Positions 1-7,284 of a stretch of DNA of 7,746 bases are shown in pieces. Under the pieces are notes generated by a model. That model was not told where the DNA came from. It did no database searches and saw only the letters and a list, made by a program, of their open reading frames with translations. The position numbers and the translations under genes are program-made. Where the stretch lies: NCBI GenBank assembly GCA_023228185.1, contig JALOBQ010000045.1:1-7746 (forward strand), read 5' to 3'. This stretch comes from Candidatus Omnitrophota bacterium (GTDB lineage Bacteria; Omnitrophota; Gorgyraeia; Gygaellales; Profunditerraquicolaceae). Within the stretch, counting starts at the first letter, position 1, and the number at the start of each line of letters is the position of its first letter.

Positions 1-1
1 G

Positions 2-2659
2 GAAGAAATGTCGCTGGTTGCGATGCCGGAGGAAAAAGAAAAATTAAAAGAAAAATTAAAGGCCAGCCGAAATCAAATTTTTACCCAAATTCTGCCGGAA
101 GCTTTTGCCGTTGTGCGTGAAGCAAGCCGCAGGGCGATCGGCCTGCGGCATTTTGACGTGCAGATTGCCGGCGGCGTTATCCTTCATGAAGGCCGCATCG
201 CCGAGATGTCCACTGGCGAAGGCAAGACGCTGGTTGCCACACTGCCGGCGTATTTGAACGCGCTGCTGGGTAAAGGCGTGCATGTGATCACGGTTAATGA
301 TTATTTGGCGCGGCGCGACAGCAACTGGATGGGGCCGGTTTATGAATTTTTAGGGTTGAGCGTCGGAGTAATCCAGCATGATATGGCTGACGAAGACCGC
401 AGAAGGGCTTACGCCAGCGATATTACTTACGGCACGAATAATGAATTTGGTTTTGATTATTTGCGCGATAATATGAAATATTCCCGCGAGGAACTCGTCC
501 AGCGGGGTTTTTATTTCGCGATTGTCGATGAAGTGGATTCGATATTGATCGATGAAGCGCGCACGCCGCTGATTATTTCCGGCCCGGCGGAAGAATCCAC
601 GGATAAATATTATACCGCCAAAAAAATTGTCGAACAGCTAAAGGGCAGGCGGGTTACCGAAAATGACGAGATCAACGCTAAATATAAAGGGGTGGATCTT
701 GCCGTGGGTTTTGATTATAAAGCTGATGAGAAAGCCCAGACAGTGGCGCTGACTGAAGAAGGCGAGGCAAAGGCGGCGCGCGCCTGGGGAGTGGATTCTT
801 TGCACACTTTAGAGGCGATCGAGTTTCGCCATCATACGATCCAGGCTTTGCGGGCAAAAGAATTTTTTGAACGCGATGTGGATTATGTGGTTAAAGACGG
901 CCAAGTAATTATTGTCGATGAATTTACCGGCAGGCTGATGCCCGGCCGGCGCTGGTCAGATGGTTTGCATCAGGCGGTTGAATCCAAGGAAGGCTTAAAG
1001 ATTGAACGGGAAAACCAGACTTTAGCCACGATTACTTTTCAGAATTATTTCCGGATGTATGAAAAACTTTCCGGGATGACCGGCACCGCTTTTACGGAAA
1101 GCAACGAATTTAAAAGTATTTATCAGTTGGATGTCGTGGTTTTGCCGACCAACCAGCCGTTAATCCGCAAGAATTATTCCGACAGGATCTTTAAGACGGA
1201 AAAAGAAAAATTCAACGCCGTGGTAGAAGAGATCGTGGTTTTACACGATCAAGGCACGCCGGTTTTGGTGGGCACGATTACCATTGATAAAAGCGAATTG
1301 CTTTCTGAGATGCTCAAGCGCCGCGGAGTAACGCACCAGGTTTTAAACGCCAAGTATCATGAAATGGAAGCGCAAATTATCGCCCAGGCCGGAAGGTTTA
1401 AGGCTGTGACGATTGCCACGAATATGGCTGGCCGCGGCACGGATATCCTGCTGGGAGGCAACCCAGAATTTATGGCGAAAAACCTTATCCAGCAAAAATT
1501 AAAACCCGATGACCCAAATTATGCCCAAGAGTATCAAAAGATATTAGCCCGCTATAAATCAGAGACTTCGGCTGAACACGCCAAGGTGGTCCAGGCCGGA
1601 GGTTTGCATGTTTTAGGCACTGAGCGTCATGAGGCTCGGCGTATCGATAACCAGCTGCGCGGCAGAAGCGGCAGGCAGGGCGACCCGGGTTCTTCAAGAT
1701 TTTATGTTTCCTTATCTGATGACCTGATGCGTTTGTTTGGTTCAGAGAGGATTATCGGAATAATGGAAAAATTAGGTTTAGAAGAGGGCCAGGTGATCGA
1801 ACATCCTTGGGTTACTGGTTCGATTGAAGTTGCCCAGCGCAGAGTAGAACAACATAACTTTGAGATCCGCAAGCAGCTTTTAGAATATGACAATGTAATG
1901 AATAAGCAAAGGGAGATTATTTACGGCCAGCGCCGGCAGATTTTAGACGGTTTTTCCCTGAAGGAAAATATCCAGCAGATCATCTCCGGGATCATTGAGC
2001 GCAGCCTGCAGTCAATTGCGCCAGTTGTTCCTGCTGAAAATAGTTCTGAGGAAACGGATTTAATTGAAGTTTTGAATTTGAGGTTCGGCCTGCAGTTAAA
2101 GAGCATTGAATTCAGCGCTTTGCCTTTAGCCGAGGCAAAAGAACGCATGGAAGAAATATTCCTTGCTGCTTACGCTGAAAAAGAAAATGCTTTTGGCGAG
2201 GATACTTTGAGGCAGTTAGAAAGAATAGTCTTCTTGCAGATCATCGACGCTAAATGGAAGGACCATCTTTACGCGATGGATAGCCTGCGCGAAGGCATTG
2301 GTTTGCGCGCCTACGGCCAGCGCGATCCGTTATTAGAATATAAACGCGAGGCTTTCGGGATGTTTAGCGAAATGATCGGCCTGATCGAGGAAGAAGCGGT
2401 GGAAACAATTTTTAAGCTCAAGCAGGCGAAACAAGAAAAGTTACACGGCGTTTTTAGCAGTCTGCCCACGCAGATGTTACACCCGGAAACAGAACAATTT
2501 GATCGATCTCAAAGCCCTCTGGCTGCCCCAGCTTCCCAAGAAGGAGCTTCTTTGCAACCTGTTGAGCCTGTTACGGCAAAATCCGGGCATAAAGTCGGCC
2601 GCAATGATCTTTGTCCCTGCGGTTCGGGGAAGAAATATAAAAAATGCTGCGGTTCATAA
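2..2659 (+). CDS. secA: SecA, preprotein translocase ATPase (5' partial)
   Basis: SecA is the cytosolic motor that pushes unfolded preproteins through SecYEG by ATP hydrolysis. The reading frame is open to the left edge. The ATG at 8 is probably internal: the codons before it encode Glu-Glu, and EEM aligns with the EPEM near residue 35 of E. coli SecA, so about 34 codons are missing. Counting from that Met: Walker A TGEGKT at 69-74, Walker B DEVD at 174-177, the IDEARTPLIISGP segment just after, the preprotein-crosslinking region at about 190-330, and SGMTGTA. NBD2 shows TNMAGRGTDI and the arginine-finger-type QLRGRSGRQGDPGSS. A low-complexity linker leads to the C-terminal zinc motif CPCGSGKKYKKCC (C869, C871, C880, C881), the SecB/ribosome-binding tail. 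The estimated full length of about 917 is normal. The 3' end overlaps lnt. Family identity is certain; only the true start is outside the window. Confidence 0.98.
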   Translation, partial: EEMSLVAMPEEKEKLKEKLKASRNQIFTQILPEAFAVVREASRRAIGLRHFDVQIAGGVILHEGRIAEMSTGEGKTLVATLPAYLNALLGKGVHVITVNDYLARRDSNWMGPVYEFLGLSVGVIQHDMADEDRRRAYASDITYGTNNEFGFDYLRDNMKYSREELVQRGFYFAIVDEVDSILIDEARTPLIISGPAEESTDKYYTAKKIVEQLKGRRVTENDEINAKYKGVDLAVGFDYKADEKAQTVALTEEGEAKAARAWGVDSLHTLEAIEFRHHTIQALRAKEFFERDVDYVVKDGQVIIVDEFTGRLMPGRRWSDGLHQAVESKEGLKIERENQTLATITFQNYFRMYEKLSGMTGTAFTESNEFKSIYQLDVVVLPTNQPLIRKNYSDRIFKTEKEKFNAVVEEIVVLHDQGTPVLVGTITIDKSELLSEMLKRRGVTHQVLNAKYHEMEAQIIAQAGRFKAVTIATNMAGRGTDILLGGNPEFMAKNLIQQKLKPDDPNYAQEYQKILARYKSETSAEHAKVVQAGGLHVLGTERHEARRIDNQLRGRSGRQGDPGSSRFYVSLSDDLMRLFGSERIIGIMEKLGLEEGQVIEHPWVTGSIEVAQRRVEQHNFEIRKQLLEYDNVMNKQREIIYGQRRQILDGFSLKENIQQIISGIIERSLQSIAPVVPAENSSEETDLIEVLNLRFGLQLKSIEFSALPLAEAKERMEEIFLAAYAEKENAFGEDTLRQLERIVFLQIIDAKWKDHLYAMDSLREGIGLRAYGQRDPLLEYKREAFGMFSEMIGLIEEEAVETIFKLKQAKQEKLHGVFSSLPTQMLHPETEQFDRSQSPLAAPASQEGASLQPVEPVTAKSGHKVGRNDLCPCGSGKKYKKCCGS

Positions 2660-4140
2660 AATCCTTGATTCCACTTATCTTGAGCGCCTTGTTTATGGCG
2701 TTGTCGTTATCGAGTTTTAACGTTTGGATAGTTGCCTGGTTTGGTTTAATACCATTGTTCTTTGTTTTGAATAACCAAAGTTGGCTTAAGGCTTTAATCA
2801 GTGGTTTTCTCTGGGGCCTTGTTTTTTGGTCGTTTACCGTTTACTGGCTTGTGCATGTTACTTTACCCGGCACGATGATGCTTGTGGTATATCTGTCTAT
2901 TTATACCGCCATCTTTGGGTTTTTATCTGTTAAGGTTTCCGGCTGCCGGTTTTATCTGAAAATGTTTTTTATTCCTGCCGCCTGGGTATGCCTGGAATAT
3001 TTACGCGGCCATTTATTAACCGGTTTTCCCTGGGCGTTATTGGCTTATTCGCAGTATACAAATCTACCCTTGATCCAGATCGCTGATTTTAGCGGAGCAT
3101 GGGGTGTTTCTTTTCTTGTGGTCTTGGTGAATTATGTTCTCTATGTTTTTTTAGCTGGCCGTAAGAATAAGCCGCTTTCTTTGCTCCCACTGGTCTTAAT
3201 TTTTTCTTTTTGTTTGTTCTACGGATTTTTCAGGCTTGCTCAGGTTAAAGTAAGCGCGCCTGGCAAAGCTTGCGAAATAAAAATTTCAGTAATTCAGGCG
3301 AATATTGCCCAGGAACTCAAGTGGGATAAATCTGCGCAAGGCTACATCCTGCAAAGTTATCGGCAATTAACGCGTGGCGTTTTCTTAGATGCGCCGGATC
3401 TGATTATCTGGCCGGAAGCCGCGGCTCCCGGATTATTCGGCCAAGATAAAAAGTTATTTGATGAAATTTTTGTTTTGGCGCAGGAGGCTAAAAGCAACTT
3501 ATTGCTCGGCGCGGTTTCCCGGATAAATGAAAATTATTTTAATAGCGCGTTATTAGTTGATCAAAACGGCCAGATTGATGGGATCTATCATAAATTGCAT
3601 CTGGTTCCTTTTGGCGAATATATCCCTTTGAAAAATGTTTTTCCTTTTTTGGAAAATATCGTGCCGATCGGAGATATCAGCCCAGGCAAGGAGTATTTTA
3701 TCTTTGAAAAACCGGCTAAGTTCGGTGTTTTGATCTGTTTTGAGGATCTTTTCGCGGAACTCTCCAGACAGTTTGTGCGCCGCGGAGCTTTATTCTTAAT
3801 CAACATTACCAATGATGCCTGGTATAAACAAAGCAGCGCCGCCAGCCAGCATTTTGCCGCTTCAGTATTCAGGGCGATAGAAAACAGGGTTTATTTAGTG
3901 CGCGCGGCAAACACCGGAATTTCCGGTTTTATCAATCCGCAGGGCAGGGTAAGCGCTTGCGTGCGGAAAAATAATAAATTAATTTTTGTGCCGGGATCAA
4001 AAACAGAAAATATTCAAGCGGTTTTTCATCAGGCGACATTTTATAACCGTTACGGCGATTTATTCGTTTTCTTTTGTTTCTGTTTTGCGGCCTATGTTTT
4101 AATTAAGTATTCCTTGCGCCTGAAAGGGCAAGCAAAATAA
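2644..4140 (+). CDS. lnt: Apolipoprotein N-acyltransferase
   Basis: Lnt is an inner-membrane enzyme that moves an acyl chain from a phospholipid to the N-terminal cysteine of diacylated lipoproteins, the last step after Lgt and LspA. The 498-residue protein has about seven hydrophobic segments in the first ~200 residues, a periplasmic nitrilase-type domain (about 215-450) and one C-terminal segment (about 472-490), the usual eight-helix plan. The catalytic triad is visible: E258 in WPEAAAP, K317 in YHKLHLVPFGEY, C365 in LICFEDLF. E325 lies eight residues after the lysine, as in E. coli. Conserved NITNDAWY and RAIENR motifs follow. The start is well fixed: an in-frame TAA at 2638-2640 lies just upstream, and the ATG at 2644 is needed for the first membrane segment. 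The start lies within the secA zinc-motif codons (16-base overlap), and GGGGA at 2626-2630 is the only SD candidate, so translational coupling to secA is likely. Confidence 0.96.
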   Translation: MLRFIKSLIPLILSALFMALSLSSFNVWIVAWFGLIPLFFVLNNQSWLKALISGFLWGLVFWSFTVYWLVHVTLPGTMMLVVYLSIYTAIFGFLSVKVSGCRFYLKMFFIPAAWVCLEYLRGHLLTGFPWALLAYSQYTNLPLIQIADFSGAWGVSFLVVLVNYVLYVFLAGRKNKPLSLLPLVLIFSFCLFYGFFRLAQVKVSAPGKACEIKISVIQANIAQELKWDKSAQGYILQSYRQLTRGVFLDAPDLIIWPEAAAPGLFGQDKKLFDEIFVLAQEAKSNLLLGAVSRINENYFNSALLVDQNGQIDGIYHKLHLVPFGEYIPLKNVFPFLENIVPIGDISPGKEYFIFEKPAKFGVLICFEDLFAELSRQFVRRGALFLINITNDAWYKQSSAASQHFAASVFRAIENRVYLVRAANTGISGFINPQGRVSACVRKNNKLIFVPGSKTENIQAVFHQATFYNRYGDLFVFFCFCFAAYVLIKYSLRLKGQAK

Positions 4141-4144
4141 GGGG
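4139..4144 (+). promoter_or_regulatory. Shine-Dalgarno deciding the start of the deacetylase lipoprotein
   Basis: AAGGGG overlaps the end of the lnt stop codon and lies 5 bases before the ATG at 4150. A TTG at 4147 directly precedes this ATG in frame, but it is only 2 bases from the SD, too close for normal initiation. The ATG is therefore the preferred start. Confidence 0.6.
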
Positions 4145-4149
4145 CGTTG

Positions 4150-5568
4150 ATGAAAAAAATAAAAATAATTTCTTTAGTCCTGGTTGCTTTATGTTTTTCA
4201 GCGTGCGCCACAATTAAAGAACCGCCGGGTTTTGTGAAAGATCAAATTAGCCAGGTTCAGCCGTTTAAAAAAGGCGAACGTGTTTTGATTTTAGCGCCGC
4301 ATCCGGATGATGAAAGTATTGGTTGCGCGGGAGTGATCCAGCGGGCATTGGCTGCGGGCGCAGAAGTAAAGGTGTTGTATCTGACTAACGGCGACCATAA
4401 TGAACTTGCTTTTATTGTTTATGAAAAACGTTTGACTGTGCGGCGCACAGAGTTTATCCATATGGGCCAGGTGCGCAAGGCTGAAGCACTGAAAGCAATG
4501 GAGCTTTTGGGTTTAAAGAAAAGCGATTTGATTTTTCTGGGTTATCCGGATTTCGGGACCTTTACGATTTTCTGCCGTTATTGGCAGTCAAAGGCGCCCT
4601 TTCGCGATAAGCTCACGCGCATATCCAGCGTGCCTTACAAGGATGATTTTTCATATGGCGCGCCCTATCAGGGCGAAAGTATTTTAAGTGACCTGGAAAA
4701 GGTGCTCCTGGATTACAAGCCGGATAAAATATTTTCTCCGCACCCGGCGGATGTGAATGTCGACCATAAATCTTTTTATCTTTTTTTGCAGGTTGCTTTA
4801 AGCGACCTGAAGGGCCAGATCCCCGAAGTAAAAGTTTATCCGTATTTGATTCATTGGTTAGGTTGGCCGCTGCCCAGGCATTATCATCCTACGTTGAAGA
4901 TTTATCCGCCGGAAGGTTTCTGGTTTTCGGATATCCAATGGTCGGATATTGGTTTATCCGCAGAAGAGCTGGAAAATAAACACCGCGCCACGCTTTGTTA
5001 TAAAAGCCAGACTCAGGTTAGCGCGTTTTATCTTTTGGCGTTTGTCAGGAGTAACGAATTATTCGGTAATTACCCGGAGATAAAATTAAAACCGCAGTTT
5101 CTTGCTTCCGGCGTGGAGCCGGTTTTTTCCAATTCCCTTGATACGATTGACGACCTTACGGATAACCAAAACTTAGAGCCAGCTGTTGCGGATACGGGAA
5201 AAGTAAGTTACGCTGTCAGCGGCGATAATTTTTTTGTGCGGATTGATAAATCAAAAAAATTCAGTCGGTCTTTTGGCACGCGTCTATATCTTTTTGGTTA
5301 TAGCAGCCGCAGGACTTTTGCTTTGATGCCCAAAGTCAGCGTGATCACCTCCGGCAGGAAATGCCGGGTTTTTATCAACGGCCAAAAGATTTATGCTTCG
5401 GGCGCGGTTTTAGATCTTCAAAAAAATACCTTTATTTTAAAGATCCCGCTTAAACTTTTGGGCGATCCGGATTATATCCTGACTTCGCTTAAATCTTACA
5501 AGGGCAGGTTAGCGGTCGATGCCACGGGTTACCGTAAGATTTGGGTGAGAGAAGGCTTGTTTAACTAA
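4150..5568 (+). CDS. PIG-L/LmbE-family deacetylase, predicted lipoprotein
   Basis: This is a predicted zinc-dependent N-deacetylase of the PIG-L family (GlcNAc-PI de-N-acetylase, MshB, BshB), whose members remove acetyl groups from N-acetylglucosamine-type sugars; the substrate here is unknown. With the ATG at 4150 the protein has 472 residues. It starts with a basic, hydrophobic signal peptide and a lipobox-like FSAC, so C19 would be the lipidated residue. Ala at +2 and no Asp retention signal suggest the outer membrane. The catalytic domain runs from about 45 to 290. HPDDE at 51-55 supplies the likely zinc ligands H51 and D54 and the base D53; HPADVNVDH at 198-206 supplies the second His motif, with H206 the probable ligand. 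Residues about 315-472 form a separate, strand-rich C-terminal region that I do not recognise with confidence; the IPLKLLGDPDYILTS stretch resembles CBM9/DOMON-like carbohydrate-binding sandwiches. It lies 9 bases after lnt, whose product would acylate it. Confidence 0.88.
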   Translation: MKKIKIISLVLVALCFSACATIKEPPGFVKDQISQVQPFKKGERVLILAPHPDDESIGCAGVIQRALAAGAEVKVLYLTNGDHNELAFIVYEKRLTVRRTEFIHMGQVRKAEALKAMELLGLKKSDLIFLGYPDFGTFTIFCRYWQSKAPFRDKLTRISSVPYKDDFSYGAPYQGESILSDLEKVLLDYKPDKIFSPHPADVNVDHKSFYLFLQVALSDLKGQIPEVKVYPYLIHWLGWPLPRHYHPTLKIYPPEGFWFSDIQWSDIGLSAEELENKHRATLCYKSQTQVSAFYLLAFVRSNELFGNYPEIKLKPQFLASGVEPVFSNSLDTIDDLTDNQNLEPAVADTGKVSYAVSGDNFFVRIDKSKKFSRSFGTRLYLFGYSSRRTFALMPKVSVITSGRKCRVFINGQKIYASGAVLDLQKNTFILKIPLKLLGDPDYILTSLKSYKGRLAVDATGYRKIWVREGLFN

Positions 5569-5581
5569 AAGAGGAAAAAAT

Positions 5582-6070
5582 ATGGAACTAAAATTTAAAG
5601 TAGTAAAAATTCAAAACCCGCAGGGGTTGAATTTTATTCTTGGCCAGAGCCATTTTATCAAAACAGTCGAAGATATCTATGAGGCGGTTGTAAATAGCGT
5701 GCCGGATGTTAAATTTGCTTTGGCTTTTTGCGAAGCCAGCGGCGCGGCGAAAGTAAGGGTAGAAGGTAATGACGAGCAATTAAAAAAACTTGCCGCGGAT
5801 AACGCCCTGGAGCTTGCCGCCGGCCACAGTTTTATCATTTTTTTAAAACAGGCTTATCCGATCAACCTGTTGAACGCGCTCAAATCCGTCCCGGAAGTTT
5901 GCACGATTTATTGCGCCAGCGCCAATCCGGTTGAGGTGATCATTGGCCAAACTGCTTTAGGTAGCGGCATTTTAGGAGTAATCGACGGGGTATCTTGCAA
6001 AGAGGTTGAGCAGAGCGTGGATGTCGCCTGGCGCAAAGAGTTATTGCGTAAAATCGGCTACAAACTTTAA
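5582..6070 (+). CDS. Adenosine-specific kinase family protein (PF04008 type)
   Basis: This 162-residue soluble protein is of the usual length for the small 'adenosine-specific kinase' family. The assignment comes from recognised family motifs: GQSHFIKTVEDIYEA (21-35), AFCEASG (48-54), EGND (61-64), AGHSF (80-84), PINLLN (93-98), PEV followed by YCASANPVEV (110-119), and GILGVIDG (129-136). From memory, the archaeal member of known structure binds adenosine and AMP but not ATP and carries a modified, apparently phosphorylated histidine; H24 and H82 are the conserved candidates here. The enzymatic role of the family is therefore less secure than its name. The segment I remember as GRG reads GSG (127-129) here. 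GAGG at 5571-5574, seven bases before the ATG, supports the start. It sits 13 bases after the deacetylase gene, probably in the same transcript, although no functional link is obvious. Confidence 0.88.
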   Translation: MELKFKVVKIQNPQGLNFILGQSHFIKTVEDIYEAVVNSVPDVKFALAFCEASGAAKVRVEGNDEQLKKLAADNALELAAGHSFIIFLKQAYPINLLNALKSVPEVCTIYCASANPVEVIIGQTALGSGILGVIDGVSCKEVEQSVDVAWRKELLRKIGYKL

Positions 6071-6076
6071 TTTTGC

Positions 6077-6104
6077 TTGTAATTTAAAGCGGCTTTGTTA
6101 TAAT
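6077..6104 (+). promoter_or_regulatory. Putative sigma-70-type promoter with extended -10
   Basis: TTGTAA (6077-6082) and TATAAT (6099-6104) are separated by 16 bases. A TG one base before the TATAAT gives an extended -10. The expected transcription start is near 6110-6112, only about 8 bases before the ATG at 6119. The promoter lies in the widest intergenic gap of the window (48 bases), where a new transcription unit is plausible. The -10 is a perfect consensus and the -35 only partial, so the call rests mainly on the -10 and the position. Confidence 0.55.
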
Positions 6105-6118
6105 TTTTTAAAATTACT

Positions 6119-7033
6119 ATGATCAACTTAAAGACAATACGAAGATTCTTTAGCCGTTGCGGCGCTTGGGTGGGTATCCAGTTATGTTCTTTGATCGTGA
6201 TGGTTATCCCACAAAGATGCCTTTATGCTTTTGCCAGAGGCGCGGCTAAATTAGCGTATTTTTTCGCGATCAGGCATAGGAATCTCGCTTTAGAAAGTTT
6301 AAATGTCGCTTTTGGTAAAGAAAAGTCTCCCGAAGAAATTAAAAAAATAGCCAAAGATTGCTTTGTGGATATAGCTAAGGGTGCTGTTGAGTTAATGTTC
6401 TTTTTTGATAAACCGCACTTGTTGGATAAGATGGTTGATATTGTCGGTAAAGAATATTTGGATAACGCGTTAGCTAAAGGCAAGGGAGTAATTTTAGTCA
6501 GCGCGCATTTCGGGAATTTCCCTTTGCTTTTAGGCAGGTTAGCTGTAGCCGGTTATAAGGCAGGCGGGATTATGAAGCCGATGCATGACGCTAAGATGGA
6601 GGAGATTTTCCGTAAAAAAAGAGCAAAATACGGCGTGCGCACGATCTACAGTCAGCCGCGTAATACCTGTGTTAATGAGACAATCCAGGCTTTACGCAAC
6701 AACGAACTTATTTTTATTCCTATTGACCAGAATTTTGGCACTGGTGGGATTTTTGTGAATTTCTTTGGCCAGAAAGCGGCTACGGCAACTGGGCCGGTGA
6801 TTTTAGCCCGGCGCACCAACGCGGCTTTGGTTGTTTGTTTTATTATCCGCCATGCGGATAACCGGCATACGATAATTTTTGAGCCGGAAGTAGAGTTAGA
6901 AGACGCGCCTGACAGCCACCAGGCGGTTTTGATCAATATACAGAAACTTACCGATATTATTGAGTTATATATTCGCAAATACCCTGCTCATTGGGGTTGG
7001 ATACACCGCAGGTGGAAGAGTAAACCCGGATAA
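6119..7033 (+). CDS. LpxL/HtrB-like lipid A (lysophospholipid) acyltransferase family protein
   Basis: Members of this family transfer acyl chains from acyl-ACP to lipid A precursors or related glycolipids at the cytoplasmic face of the inner membrane. The 304-residue length is typical. One N-terminal hydrophobic anchor (about 15-31) is followed by RHRNLALESLNVAFG, the substrate-binding opening of the family. The acyltransferase motif is SAHFGNFPLL, with the catalytic H130. DQNFGTGGIFVNFFGQ begins at D203 and matches the usual DQN..GvFVpFFG block. The end has the PAHWGWIHRRWK signature typical of LpxL/LpxM homologues. The acidic residue of the usual H-x4-D/E motif is replaced by P135. No Shine-Dalgarno precedes the ATG, unlike the other genes here whose starts are visible; the next in-frame Met (28) lies inside the membrane anchor, so this start is still preferred. 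Which acyl position or lipid it modifies cannot be told from the sequence. Confidence 0.9.
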   Translation: MINLKTIRRFFSRCGAWVGIQLCSLIVMVIPQRCLYAFARGAAKLAYFFAIRHRNLALESLNVAFGKEKSPEEIKKIAKDCFVDIAKGAVELMFFFDKPHLLDKMVDIVGKEYLDNALAKGKGVILVSAHFGNFPLLLGRLAVAGYKAGGIMKPMHDAKMEEIFRKKRAKYGVRTIYSQPRNTCVNETIQALRNNELIFIPIDQNFGTGGIFVNFFGQKAATATGPVILARRTNAALVVCFIIRHADNRHTIIFEPEVELEDAPDSHQAVLINIQKLTDIIELYIRKYPAHWGWIHRRWKSKPG

Positions 7034-7048
7034 CTCGGAGGTAAATTC

Positions 7049-7249
7049 ATGGAATGCGCGCAGAGATGCCAGGGTTTTAAAAAAACATTATTTACTATTT
7101 TAAAAGTTATTTTAGGGTTGGGTTTTTTATTATTAGGCGGTTTAGCGATAATCAATTGGTGGGAGATAATTATATTATTGATCAAAGGGTGCCTGGGGTT
7201 GTTTTTAATTTTAGCCGGCGTGATTACGTTAGCGCTCGCCAAAGAATAA
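7049..7249 (+). CDS. Small two-helix membrane protein of unknown function
   Basis: This 66-residue protein matches no family that I recognise. GGAGG at 7037-7041, seven bases before the ATG, gives a near-ideal ribosome binding site, and the frame is closed by TAA. The N-terminus is short and carries C3 and C7 (a CxxxC pair) and a KK pair at 11-12. Two hydrophobic helices follow, about 14-35 (Gly-rich, ILGLGFLLLGG) and about 39-62, separated by a short NWWE turn; the chain ends in AKE. This suggests a hairpin in the inner membrane with both ends on the same side. It begins 15 bases after the acyltransferase stop, so it is probably co-transcribed with it and may be functionally linked. The strong SD and the membrane-protein pattern make a real gene likely. 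Confidence 0.75.
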   Translation: MECAQRCQGFKKTLFTILKVILGLGFLLLGGLAIINWWEIIILLIKGCLGLFLILAGVITLALAKE

Positions 7250-7277
7250 ATTTTAAAAAAGTAAACCAGGGATAATT

Positions 7278-7284
7278 AAGGAGA
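7278..7284 (+). promoter_or_regulatory. Shine-Dalgarno of bioY
   Basis: AAGGAGA, four bases before the ATG at 7289, fixes the start of the bioY reading frame, which is cut by the right edge of the window. Confidence 0.6.

Noticed and set aside
8..10. ATG at 8 as the true secA start
   Set aside because: The frame is open to the left and the flanking residues align with an internal position (about 35) of SecA, so the N-terminal helix is cut off by the window edge.
2499..2720. 73-codon + strand frame across the secA-lnt junction
   Set aside because: It lies in another frame over two well-supported genes, its product resembles no protein, and no SD decides its start.
4147..4152. TTG at 4147 as the start of the deacetylase lipoprotein
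   Set aside because: It lies only 2 bases after the SD core and adds one residue; the ATG directly after it has proper spacing and gives a normal signal peptide.
6086..6096. AAAG-CGG-CTTT hairpin after the adenosine-specific kinase gene, as a terminator
   Set aside because: The stem has only four pairs and mostly A-T; the T-run at 6104-6109 is some distance away and is better explained as part of the promoter region.
6652..6978. 108-codon minus strand frame inside the acyltransferase gene
   Set aside because: It is antisense to conserved family motifs, with no promoter or recognisable protein; a shadow of the real gene. The other minus-strand frames are rejected for the same reason.
7271..7276. 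GATAAT as a -10 for bioY
   Set aside because: No -35 lies about 17 bases upstream, and the implied transcription start would fall in the Shine-Dalgarno region.
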